A stretch of DNA of 64,000 nucleotides from JBCBKL01 sp963922565 (GTDB taxonomy: Bacteria > Pseudomonadota > Alphaproteobacteria > Rhodobacterales > Rhodobacteraceae): assembly GCA_963922565.1 (NCBI GenBank), contig CAWUIQ010000004.1:1-64000 (forward strand). The letters run 5' to 3'. The notes beneath the pieces were generated by a model that saw nothing but the letters and a program-made list of their open reading frames with translations, did not search any database and was not told the origin of the DNA. Position numbers and translations under genes: made by a program. This document shows, one piece after another, positions 18,180 to 25,533 of the stretch. Within the stretch, counting starts at the first letter, position 1; every line of letters begins with the position of its first letter.

Positions 18180-19256
18180 TCAAAGCAGGTGACCTGACTT
18201 TGCCGCCTTTGTTGCGAGGTATCCACGATTGAATTCGGTTTCGCCCACGCGGAGCGGTACGCGTTCTGCCACAGCGATCCCACATTTCTCCATCATCGCC
18301 AGTTTGGCTGGGTTGTTGGTCAGCAGGCGCACGGACGAAAACCCCAGCGTCTTGAGCAAATCGGCACCGAGCCGAAAATCGCGCTCGTCATCTTCGAACC
18401 CAAGGCGGTGGTTGGCCTCGACGGTGTCAAAGCCCTGATCCTGCAGCGCATAGGCGCGCATCTTGTTCGCGAGGCCGATGCCACGACCCTCCTGGTTCAG
18501 ATACAGAAGGATACCTGCGCCTTCTGCACCCATCTGAGAGAGCGCACCGCGCAATTGGGGCCCGCAATCGCATTTCAGGCTTCCAAGCAGATCACCGGTG
18601 AAACAGGCCGAATGGAGCCGTGCAAGGACCGGCGCGCCCCGATCCGGGCGACCGATTTCGATGGCGTAATGCTCTTCGGCACCGTCGTCGGGTCGGAATA
18701 CATGCAGGCGCGCCTGTTCGGCGACTTCGAGGGGAACTCGTGCCGAAACGATGGATGAAAGCGCACTGCGCTGATCGTGAATGGCCGTAATCGTCTCAGC
18801 CGAAAGATGTGTCAGGTCGTCGAATTGGGTCGATGCGGCAGCCTCGGACAGCTGCAGAACAACAGCCGACGGAAGCAGGCGCGCCGCCTTGCAAAGAGCA
18901 ATGGCCGCGCGATGGGCGGTCGGATCGCCTTCGCGTTCCGTCGCCAGCGGTCCCTTCATGGGCGCGCTGAGATCTTTGGCCGGGTCCGCGAGAGCGTGCA
19001 CCCAGTCTGCATCCGCGCCCTTGGGCAGGACAACGCGCGCCAGATCACCGTCATAGGGCCGTGCCTTGAGTGTTTCCGCCCTGCGTTGCGTGATCGCGAC
19101 AACGGGTGCGCCAAGCGCACAGACATCCCACAGCCGTTCGTCCGACAAGGTCTCAACGGCTAGAACCAAATATCCATCTATCAACACGGGTACACCAAGG
19201 CGCAGATCGGACCTTGCCCTTGCGATCATCTCGGTTGTTGTGGGGGCGAGGCTCAT
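18180..19256 (-). CDS. ribA: GTP cyclohydrolase II
   Basis: 358 aa from MSLAPTTTEM; the in-frame extension to 19388 is Cys-rich non-family sequence and overlaps the regulator leader, so it was not used. The catalytic domain (about residues 155-350) has RLHSACFTGDLLGSLKCDCG, with the three zinc cysteines, and NQEGRGIGLANKMRAY. The N-terminal ~150 aa are not a DHBP synthase domain with its acidic active site; this extended form is seen in Rhodobacterales. First step of riboflavin synthesis from GTP. It is divergent from the response-regulator gene. Confidence 0.9.
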   Translation of the reverse strand: MSLAPTTTEMIARARSDLRLGVPVLIDGYLVLAVETLSDERLWDVCALGAPVVAITQRRAETLKARPYDGDLARVVLPKGADADWVHALADPAKDLSAPMKGPLATEREGDPTAHRAAIALCKAARLLPSAVVLQLSEAAASTQFDDLTHLSAETITAIHDQRSALSSIVSARVPLEVAEQARLHVFRPDDGAEEHYAIEIGRPDRGAPVLARLHSACFTGDLLGSLKCDCGPQLRGALSQMGAEGAGILLYLNQEGRGIGLANKMRAYALQDQGFDTVEANHRLGFEDDERDFRLGADLLKTLGFSSVRLLTNNPAKLAMMEKCGIAVAERVPLRVGETEFNRGYLATKAAKSGHLL

Positions 19257-19364
19257 GATCCAAATCCCATCGGTTGGCGTCCCAACACATATGTCAGGCT
19301 GTATGGAATTGAAACATTTGCCGGAATAGCGACACGAGGGCGTGAGGGGTTTGCAGCAAATCTT

Positions 19365-19397
19365 GCCGGTGCCACATGGGGTTGCCATGTGTCCGGC
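19365..19397 (+). promoter_or_regulatory. Strong hairpin before the response-regulator start
   Basis: Inner arms CACATGG (19373-19379) and CCATGTG (19385-19391) with loop GGTTG, enclosed by GCCGG (19365-19369) and CCGGC (19393-19397). It ends 22 nt before the ATG at 19420. It could be an operator, an attenuating leader hairpin or a transcript-stabilising element. Confidence 0.5.
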
Positions 19398-19419
19398 ATG
19401 AAACGAACAGGAATACCCA

Positions 19420-20106
19420 ATGGCTCAAGTTAAAAAGATCTTGTTGGTTGATGACGATGAGGACCTGCGCGAAGCGCTGAGCGAGCAGCTGGTCATGACG
19501 GAAGATTTCGACGTTTTCGAAGCGGGCAACGGCCAGGATGCGCTGAGCCGGGCCAAGGAAGCGATTTACGACTTGGTGATCCTCGATGTGGGCCTGCCGG
19601 ATACCGATGGCCGGGAGCTTTGCCGCGTCATGCGCAAGCAGGGCGTAAAAAGCCCGATCCTGATGCTGACCGGTCACGACAGCGACGCTGACACGATCCT
19701 TGGCCTTGATGCAGGCGCAAACGACTACGTAACAAAGCCGTTCAAGTTTCCGGTGCTTCTGGCCCGCATCCGGGCGCAGCTGCGCCAGCATGAGCAGTCC
19801 GAGGATGCGGTGTTCCAGCTTGGGCCGTACACCTTCAAGCCGGCAACCAAGATGCTGATCACCGAGGATGACAAGAAAATCCGGCTGACCGAGAAGGAAA
19901 CCAATATTCTGAAGTTCCTCTACCGGTCGACCGAAGGCGTAGTCCCGCGCGACATCCTTTTGCACGAAGTCTGGGGCTACAACGCGGGCGTCACCACGCA
20001 TACGCTCGAAACGCACATTTACCGGCTGCGCCAGAAAATAGAACCAGATCCGTCCAATGCGCGCCTTCTTGTTACCGAATCTGGCGGCTATAGATTGGTT
20101 ACGTAG
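19420..20106 (+). CDS. OmpR/PhoB-family response regulator
   Basis: 228 aa. The receiver domain (about 5-120) has the acidic pocket LVDDDED, phospho-acceptor Asp56 in LVILDVGLPD and Lys about 106 in VTKPFKF. The C-terminal winged helix (about 130-228) ends ETHIYRLRQKIE...LLVTESGGYRLVT. No sensor kinase gene is adjacent, so it is an orphan locally. A strong hairpin precedes it, and a structured, terminator-ended 3' region (20139-20242) follows, which may be a small RNA. Targets unknown. Confidence 0.92.
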   Translation: MAQVKKILLVDDDEDLREALSEQLVMTEDFDVFEAGNGQDALSRAKEAIYDLVILDVGLPDTDGRELCRVMRKQGVKSPILMLTGHDSDADTILGLDAGANDYVTKPFKFPVLLARIRAQLRQHEQSEDAVFQLGPYTFKPATKMLITEDDKKIRLTEKETNILKFLYRSTEGVVPRDILLHEVWGYNAGVTTHTLETHIYRLRQKIEPDPSNARLLVTESGGYRLVT

Positions 20107-20138
20107 CGTCGCTTGCCTTGATCTGGCGCAATGCTGCG

Positions 20139-20242
20139 GCCACGTCAGTGGCGTAGATGATACGAGATCCCGTGTATGTCCGGGTTATGACATACAACCT
20201 CCCTGTTGGACTTGGCCGGGCCTCGTGCCCGGTCTTTTTTTT
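20139..20242 (+). ncRNA. Candidate 3'-UTR-derived small RNA with anti-Shine-Dalgarno loop
   Basis: Downstream of the regulator stop come, in order: hairpin GCCAC/GTGGC (20139-20152); 8-bp hairpin TGTATGTC/GACATACA (20173-20196); a competing small hairpin CAAC-CTCCCT-GTTG (20195-20208) with an anti-SD loop; and a strong terminator (20214-20242). Alphaproteobacterial sRNAs with CCTCC-type loops are known (for example the CcsR RNAs of Rhodobacter). The element could instead be a leader/attenuator for the SBP56 gene that follows. Expression is unproven. Confidence 0.5.
20214..20242 (+). terminator. Rho-independent terminator after the response-regulator gene
   Basis: GGCCGGGC (20214-20221), loop CTCGT, GCCCGGTC (20227-20234) including one G-T pair, then eight T residues (20235-20242). 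It is a textbook terminator separating the regulator transcript from the SBP56 gene. Confidence 0.92.
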
Positions 20243-20252
20243 GCGGTTTTTC

Positions 20253-20281
20253 TTGACGCAGAGGAAATTCGCGCCTCAGCT
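20253..20281 (+). promoter_or_regulatory. Possible promoter of the SBP56 gene
   Basis: TTGACG at 20253-20258 is a good -35 element just after the terminator. The -10 about 17 nt on (TCAGCT/CAGCTT) is weak, as is common in this group. If real, the leader is about 45-50 nt and includes the hairpin GCCCCG/CGGGGC (20292-20308) and the SD hairpin. Confidence 0.35.
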
Positions 20282-20311
20282 TGGCGGGCCTGCCCCGGAT
20301 AGCGGGGCGAC

Positions 20312-20336
20312 TTCACATTCAGGGAGGTAATGTGAA
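20312..20336 (+). promoter_or_regulatory. Hairpin presenting the SBP56 Shine-Dalgarno in its loop
   Basis: TTCACATT (20312-20319) and AATGTGAA (20329-20336) are perfect 8-bp arms around the 9-nt loop CAGGGAGGT (20320-20328), which contains the ribosome site AGGGAGG. The last base of the 3' arm is the A of the start codon. The loop is the exact reverse complement of ACCTCCCTG at 20197-20205. This is either an RNA control element or a DNA operator palindrome. Confidence 0.6.
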
Positions 20337-21736
20337 TGAATGTAAGACCAGATCCGACGTTTTATCCGTCACCAAAGTTGGCGATGGAAGGGCCTGTAGA
20401 GACCTTGGCCTTTACCTTGATGCTCAGTCCCGACTTCACGCAGCCGGATGGGCTGGCCGTGGTGGATGTCGATCCCAAGTCCGACACCTTTGGCAAAATT
20501 CTGCACAAAGTCATGATGCCCAATACGGGCGATGAATTTCATCATTTTGGCTGGAATGCCTGTTCCTCGGCGCTTTCTCCGCTGACTGGTCACGCATTCC
20601 TTGAACGCCGCTACTTGATTATCCCCGGTATCCGGTCGAGCCGCATTTACGTCATCGACGTCAAAGAACCGCTCGAGGCGAAGATCCACAAGATCATCGA
20701 ACCCGAAGAGATATTCTCCAAGACGGGCTATTCGCGCCCGCACACGATCCACTGCGGCCCCGAGGGCATCTATGTCTCGACACTCGGCGGCGGCGGCAAG
20801 GACGGTACAGACGGACCGCCCGGCATCTTCATCATGGATTGCCAGACCTTCGACGTGATCGGACGCTACGAGATCGAGCGCGGCGAACAGGACAAGCACT
20901 ATGATTTCTGGTGGAACCTGCCACGCGACTACATGGTCAGTTCTGAATGGGGTCTGCCGCCGCAATTCGAGAACGGGATCGTTCCCGAGGATCTGCTGGG
21001 CAACAAATACGGCCACAAGATCCACTTCTGGGATCTGCGTGCCCGCAAGAACATCCAGACCATCGATCTTGGCGAAAATCACCAGATGGCGCTTGAAATC
21101 CGACCCGCGCACGACCCGGTCAAGGAATACGGCTTTTGCGGTGTTGTCGTCGATACGACGAACCTGCAGGGCGCGATCTTTACCTGGTGGCGCAATGATG
21201 ACGGGACATTCGAGGCCAAAAAGACCATCACGATTGACCCGGTTCCGGCGGATGCAGACGACCTGCCCGAACTGCTGAAGGGTTTCGGCGCTTGCCCACC
21301 TCTGGTCACCGATATCGATCTCAGCCTCGATGACCGGTTCCTCTATGTGGCGTGTTGGGGGCTGGGCGAGATGCATCAATACGATGTGTCGGACCCGATG
21401 AACCCCAAGCTTGCGGGTAAGGTCGAAATTGGCGGCATCGTCAAAAAGACCAAGCATCCCAATGGTCAGGACTTTGGGTACGGCCCGCAGATGGTCGAGA
21501 TCAGCCGCGACGGCAAGCGGGTCTACTGGACCAACTCGCTTTATTCGACATGGGACGATCAATTCTATCCCGGTGAACGGGGTGCGGCGATGGTCATGGC
21601 CGATGTTGGCGACGATGGTGGCCTGACCCTGAACGAAAAGTTCTGGGTTGAGTTCCCGGAAGGCTATCGCGCCCACCAGATCCGTCTTGAGGGCGGCGAC
21701 TGTTCCACCGACAGCTTTTGCTATCCATCGGTCTGA
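20336..21736 (+). CDS. mtoX: Selenium-binding protein SBP56 family / methanethiol oxidase
   Basis: 466 aa. FHHFGWNACSSAL, GYSRPHTIHCGPEGIYVSTLG, WWNLPRDYMVSSEWG, FGYGPQMVEISRDGKRVYWTNSLY and FPEGYRAHQIRLEGGDCSTDSFC are strongly conserved SBP56 signatures, with His-rich metal-site motifs. The family includes the copper-dependent methanethiol oxidase that makes formaldehyde, H2S and H2O2. That fits a roseobacter, where methanethiol arises from DMSP demethylation. No signal peptide is visible, so this form looks cytosolic, unlike periplasmic MtoX. The start is fixed by AGGGAGG eight nt upstream. A membrane-protein gene follows within 20 bp. Confidence 0.85.
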   Translation: MNVRPDPTFYPSPKLAMEGPVETLAFTLMLSPDFTQPDGLAVVDVDPKSDTFGKILHKVMMPNTGDEFHHFGWNACSSALSPLTGHAFLERRYLIIPGIRSSRIYVIDVKEPLEAKIHKIIEPEEIFSKTGYSRPHTIHCGPEGIYVSTLGGGGKDGTDGPPGIFIMDCQTFDVIGRYEIERGEQDKHYDFWWNLPRDYMVSSEWGLPPQFENGIVPEDLLGNKYGHKIHFWDLRARKNIQTIDLGENHQMALEIRPAHDPVKEYGFCGVVVDTTNLQGAIFTWWRNDDGTFEAKKTITIDPVPADADDLPELLKGFGACPPLVTDIDLSLDDRFLYVACWGLGEMHQYDVSDPMNPKLAGKVEIGGIVKKTKHPNGQDFGYGPQMVEISRDGKRVYWTNSLYSTWDDQFYPGERGAAMVMADVGDDGGLTLNEKFWVEFPEGYRAHQIRLEGGDCSTDSFCYPSV

Positions 21737-21751
21737 CAATTGGCCGATCTG

Positions 21752-22411
21752 ATGACAACGACGGCGGGCCTTTGGCTCGCCGTTGTGCTGAGCGGCCTTT
21801 ATCACGGCCTGAGCCCGGGCATGGGCTGGCCGCTTGCGGTTTCTTCTGCCCTGATGGAGCGGCGGCAGGGTGCGCTTTTCTCGGCTATGGCCGGGCTCGC
21901 GGTTGGGCATTTCGCTGCGGTGCTGGTGATCCTGTTACCGTTCGTGGCTCTTGGCACGCTGCTGCGATGGCAGTCCGAGATACAGATCGGTGCCGGGCTG
22001 CTGCTAGTTACCCTCGGTCTTTGGATCCTGATTACGCGCCGCCATCCCCGCTTTCTCGCGCGGGTCCCTCCGCATCGACTGGCGCTCTGGTCGTTCCTAG
22101 TTGCGATCGCGCACGGGGCCGGCCTGATGATCGTGCCGATCTATCTGGGGCTCTGCGGCCCGGATGAATTGGAAGGTGGGCATGCCGCAGCCGGCGTCCT
22201 GCTGGGGCGCAATGCTGGCCTCGCACTGGCTGTCGCAGCGCTGCACATGGCGGCGATGGTCGTGGCAGGCGGGGCGATGGCATTGGCCATTTATCACTGG
22301 CTTGGCCTACGCTTTCTGTCGCGCACCTGGTTTGACCTGGAAGCTGTCTGGGCGATCAGCCTCATCCTTGTCGGCGGGCTCGGGATATGGTTTGGCTGGG
22401 CGGGCCACTGA
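21752..22411 (+). CDS. Six-helix membrane protein of unknown function, next to SBP56
   Basis: About 219 aa from the ATG at 21752; an in-frame TTG at 21740 would add four residues. About six transmembrane segments carry conserved-looking intramembrane histidines: GLYHGLSPGMGWP in helix 1, VGHFAAV in helix 2, AIAHGAGL in helix 4 and ALHMAAM in helix 5. The layout recalls NicO/HupE/UreH-type metal permeases but lacks their HxxxxD motif, so no function is claimed. It begins 15 bp after the SBP56 stop and is probably co-transcribed, suggesting a role in metal supply or product export for that protein. Confidence 0.75.
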   Translation: MTTTAGLWLAVVLSGLYHGLSPGMGWPLAVSSALMERRQGALFSAMAGLAVGHFAAVLVILLPFVALGTLLRWQSEIQIGAGLLLVTLGLWILITRRHPRFLARVPPHRLALWSFLVAIAHGAGLMIVPIYLGLCGPDELEGGHAAAGVLLGRNAGLALAVAALHMAAMVVAGGAMALAIYHWLGLRFLSRTWFDLEAVWAISLILVGGLGIWFGWAGH

Positions 22412-22423
22412 CCGGAGCGTCCC

Positions 22424-23212
22424 ATGCCGTTTACCCTTGCCACCTGGAACATCAACTCGGTTCGCCTGCGCGAACCCATTGTGCTGAAGCTGCTGGAAGA
22501 ACATGCGCCGGACGTGCTGTGTCTTCAGGAATGCAAAAGCCCGGTCGAAAAGATCCCGCTCGAAGGGTTCTCAGCCCTCGGCTATTCCCACATGATCGCG
22601 CGCGGGCAAAAAGGCTACAACGGCGTTGCGATCCTTTCGAAGCTGCCAATCGAGGATGTTGGCGATCAGGATTTCGCGCAGCTGGGTCATGCACGGCACG
22701 TGGCGGGACGGCTTGAGAACGGCACGGTGATACACAATTTCTATGTGCCGGCGGGTGGTGACATTCCGGATCGGGACAAGAACGAAAAGTTCGGTCAGAA
22801 ACTCGACTACCTGACCGACATGCGCGACTGGTTTCATTCGGAAAGGCCCGCCAAATCGATCCTTGTTGGCGATCTGAACATCGCCCCGCGCGAAGACGAT
22901 GTCTGGAGCCACAAGCAGCTTCTTAAGGTCGTCAGCCACACGCCCATCGAGGTCGAACATCTGGCCGAAACGCAGGATGCTGGCGGATGGGTTGATATCA
23001 CTCGTAAAGATATCCCCGAAGGAAACCTTTATTCATGGTGGTCTTACCGGTCGCCCAACTGGGATGCGGCCGACAAGGGTCGAAGACTGGATCACATCTG
23101 GGCCACGCCGGACATCGCGAATGCAGGGCATTCCAGCCGTATCCTGCGTGATGCGCGCGGTTGGGAAAAACCCAGCGATCATGCCCCCGTCTTTGCGACA
23201 TTCGATCTGTGA
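22424..23212 (+). CDS. xthA: Exodeoxyribonuclease III
   Basis: 262 aa. Endonuclease/exonuclease/phosphatase fold: TWNINSVRLR, LQECKSP (metal Glu), GYNGVAIL, VGDLNIAPREDDVW and a terminal SDHAPV. This is the ExoIII/XthA set; the enzyme is an AP endonuclease and 3'-5' exonuclease in base-excision repair. It lies 12 bp after the membrane-protein gene and overlaps the next gene by GTGA. Confidence 0.95.
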   Translation: MPFTLATWNINSVRLREPIVLKLLEEHAPDVLCLQECKSPVEKIPLEGFSALGYSHMIARGQKGYNGVAILSKLPIEDVGDQDFAQLGHARHVAGRLENGTVIHNFYVPAGGDIPDRDKNEKFGQKLDYLTDMRDWFHSERPAKSILVGDLNIAPREDDVWSHKQLLKVVSHTPIEVEHLAETQDAGGWVDITRKDIPEGNLYSWWSYRSPNWDAADKGRRLDHIWATPDIANAGHSSRILRDARGWEKPSDHAPVFATFDL

Positions 23213-23685
23213 TCCGACCGGCAACGGTCGAAGACCTGCCGTCCCTCAATCCGATGATCCTACGGTCAAAGGCGCATTGGGGTTATGATGCGGCCTTTAT
23301 GGCCGCTTGCCGCGATGTGCTGCGTCTAACGTCGCGGGACCTTGAAACGTCCGACATCGTCGTATTTGCCAATCCACTCATTCAAGGCGTCTGCAAGCTT
23401 GAGATGGAAGGCGAAGCAGCGAGCTTGGACAAGCTTTTTGTCGAGCCCGCCGCAATGGGAAAAGGCGTCGGTCGTGCCCTAATGCGCTGGGCCATCGACC
23501 GGGCGCGCGACAGGAACGCATCGCATATGATGATTGAGGCCGACCCGGGTGCTGCGCCCTTTTACGAAAGAATGGGTGCGCGGGTTGTGGGTGAGGTCGC
23601 GTCAGAGGCGATTGTCGAACGCAGCCTGCCGCTCCTCAGGCTTGATCTTCCGGGCTTGGCACCGGCTGCCGACAGGTCCATATAA
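23209..23685 (+). CDS. GNAT-family N-acetyltransferase
   Basis: 158 aa beginning with a GTG that overlaps the xthA stop (GTGA). It opens IRPATVEDLPSL, typical for GNAT proteins, and has the acetyl-CoA loop in VEPAAMGKGVGRALMRWAIDRAR followed by EADPGAAPFYERMGA. The substrate is unknown. Confidence 0.88.
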   Translation: MIRPATVEDLPSLNPMILRSKAHWGYDAAFMAACRDVLRLTSRDLETSDIVVFANPLIQGVCKLEMEGEAASLDKLFVEPAAMGKGVGRALMRWAIDRARDRNASHMMIEADPGAAPFYERMGARVVGEVASEAIVERSLPLLRLDLPGLAPAADRSI

Positions 23686-23718
23686 GGCGCAACCGTGAAA
23701 GCCGAGGGGAGTGACAAC

Positions 23719-24633
23719 ATGGACTTGGGACTTTCCAGTGCCGCAGCAGACGCCGACCTGATCAAGGACAGTTCCGAGGCCACGTTCATGGCGGACGTGG
23801 TCGAAACCTCTCGAACAGTGCCTGTCATTGTTGATTTCTGGGCGCCGTGGTGCGGACCCTGCAAAACGCTTGGACCGATGCTCGAAGATGCCGTGAAGGC
23901 CGCCAAGGGCGCGGTCAAGATGGTCAAGGTGAACGTGGACGAGGCCCAGATGATCGCGGGGCAGTTGCAGATCCAATCGATCCCGACGGTCTATGCGTTC
24001 CACAACGGTCAGCCCATCGATGGTTTTCAGGGGGCTCTGCCCCAATCGGAAATCGCGGCATTCATAGATCGCGTCATCAAGGCATCGGGCGGCGAAACCC
24101 AGGGTGACACGTTGAACGACGCCGTCGCGGCCGCCGAAGAGATGCTGGCCCAAGGGGCCGCGGTGGATGCCGCGCAAACCTTTGCTGCCATTCTGGGCGA
24201 AGATCCTAATCACGCCGGTGCCTATGGCGGTCTCGTCCGGGCCCATATCGCCATGGAGGATCTGGATCAGGCCGAAGCCATCCTTAACGGTGCGCCGGCC
24301 GAAATCTCGCAGGATGCTGCGATTGATGCGGCGGCCGCACAGCTTCAACTGGCGCGGCAGGCGGCTGATGCAGGGCCTCTGGCAGAGCTGCGTGCCAGCG
24401 TCGATGCCGATCCGGACAACCAACAGGCCCGGTATGATCTGGCCCAGGCCCTGCAGGCGAACGGACAGACCGAAGAGGCCGTTGCGGAACTGCTGGAACT
24501 CTTCCGGCGTGACCGCGAATGGAACGACGGTGCGGCCAAGGAGCTGCTGTTTACGATCTTCGACGCCCTCAAGCCCAACGACCCCATCGTGTTGAACGGA
24601 CGGCGAAAACTCAGCTCGATGATATTTGCCTAA
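23719..24633 (+). CDS. YbbN/CnoX-like thioredoxin-TPR co-chaperone
   Basis: 304 aa from the ATG at 23719, chosen over a GTG at 23695 because GAGGGGAG sits just upstream. A thioredoxin domain (about 20-125) with WAPWCGPC (Cys45, Cys48) and SIPTVYAF precedes TPR-like repeats in an Ala-rich C-terminal half (about 130-290). The layout is that of YbbN/CnoX, which protects clients from oxidation and hands them to GroEL or DnaK. The active site is a true CGPC, unlike the redox-inactive E. coli form, so it may be a working reductase. Confidence 0.88.
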   Translation: MDLGLSSAAADADLIKDSSEATFMADVVETSRTVPVIVDFWAPWCGPCKTLGPMLEDAVKAAKGAVKMVKVNVDEAQMIAGQLQIQSIPTVYAFHNGQPIDGFQGALPQSEIAAFIDRVIKASGGETQGDTLNDAVAAAEEMLAQGAAVDAAQTFAAILGEDPNHAGAYGGLVRAHIAMEDLDQAEAILNGAPAEISQDAAIDAAAAQLQLARQAADAGPLAELRASVDADPDNQQARYDLAQALQANGQTEEAVAELLELFRRDREWNDGAAKELLFTIFDALKPNDPIVLNGRRKLSSMIFA

Positions 24634-24659
24634 AGTCCCCGCTGGACTACCATCTAGGC

Positions 24660-25304
24660 ATGTTGAAGGCGGCCGACTTACCGGGTGTGATCCCGATCTT
24701 TCCCTTGCCAGGCGCGCTGCTTCTGCCGCGATCCCGTCTGCCGCTGCACATTTTCGAACCCCGATATCTGCAGATGCTGGACGACGCCCTAAAGACCTCG
24801 GAACGTCTGATCGGGATGGTCCAGCCGAACGAGGTGCCGGGGCGCAGTGGGCCGGGTTTGCACACAATCGGATGTGCCGGGCGGGTGACCCAGTTCTCGG
24901 AAACCGAGGACAGTCGCTATCTCATCACGTTGACCGGGATTTCCCGGTTCCGGGTGCTGAACGAGATCAATGGTTTCACGCCGTACCGCCGCTGCGAGAT
25001 CACGTGGGAGGGGTTCGCCCGGGATCTGGGTAAGACCGAGGGCGACAGCAGCTTTGACCGGGAGGTGTTCATGGAGCTTTTGGGCCGCTACTTTGATGCG
25101 CGTTCGCTGTCGGCTGACTGGGACACGCTCAAAGGCGCGGAGGACGAGTTGCTGATCAATTCCTTGTCGATGATGCTGGATTTCGAGCCTGAGGATAAAC
25201 AGGCGTTGCTGGAAGCACCTTCGCTGTCGACCCGGCGCGAAACGCTGGTGACACTCATCGAATTCTCGCTGCGAGGCGGGGCGGAAGGCGAGGTTATGCA
25301 ATGA
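24660..25304 (+). CDS. Lon N-terminal (substrate-binding) domain protein
   Basis: 214 aa from MLKAADLPGVIPIFPLPGAL. LPLHIFEPRYLQMLDDAL is the Lon-N/PUA-like signature. No AAA or protease domain follows, so this is the stand-alone LON-substrate-binding form of unknown biochemical role. It starts 26 bp after the YbbN-like gene, and its stop overlaps the Trm112 start (ATGA), a conserved alphaproteobacterial trio. Confidence 0.9.
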   Translation: MLKAADLPGVIPIFPLPGALLLPRSRLPLHIFEPRYLQMLDDALKTSERLIGMVQPNEVPGRSGPGLHTIGCAGRVTQFSETEDSRYLITLTGISRFRVLNEINGFTPYRRCEITWEGFARDLGKTEGDSSFDREVFMELLGRYFDARSLSADWDTLKGAEDELLINSLSMMLDFEPEDKQALLEAPSLSTRRETLVTLIEFSLRGGAEGEVMQ

Positions 25305-25477
25305 ATGCCGAAGCCGACCGCCGAATGCTTGAGGCTCTCATTTGCCCTGTCAGCCACCAGACACTCAGCTATGATGCCGAGAACCAGGAACTGATTTCAA
25401 AACCGGCTGCCCTGGCTTTTCCCATCCGTAACGGCATTCCGATCATGTTGATCGATGAGGCGCGCAAGCTGGACTGA
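25301..25477 (+). CDS. Trm112 family protein
   Basis: 58 aa: RRMLEALICPVSHQTLSYD, then ALAFPIRNGIPIMLIDEARKLD. This is the small Trm112/UPF0434 fold, which in eukaryotes and archaea activates methyltransferases; bacterial members are of unclear role. Only one of the usual four cysteines is kept. Its ATG overlaps the stop of the Lon-N gene. Confidence 0.88.
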   Translation: MNAEADRRMLEALICPVSHQTLSYDAENQELISKPAALAFPIRNGIPIMLIDEARKLD

Positions 25478-25487
25478 TAAATCCTCG

Positions 25488-25504
25488 GCTCAAGGCACTT
25501 GAGC
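25488..25504. other. Stem-loop between convergent genes
   Basis: GCTCAAG-GCA-CTTGAGC, a perfect 7-bp stem with a 3-nt loop, between the Trm112 gene (plus) and the hydroxylase gene (minus). There is no T-tract on either side, so terminator function is doubtful. Confidence 0.35.
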
Positions 25505-25533
25505 GTTATAGGTCATAACTATCGCGTTTGAGC

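Noticed and set aside
20369..21910. Long minus-strand frame opposite the SBP56 gene
   Set aside because: Opposite strand of a strongly conserved gene with perfect ribosome site; composition is that of a shadow.
25488..25504. Rho-independent terminator between Trm112 and the hydroxylase gene
   Set aside because: The stem is perfect but no T-tract follows on either strand, so it is kept only as a stem-loop.
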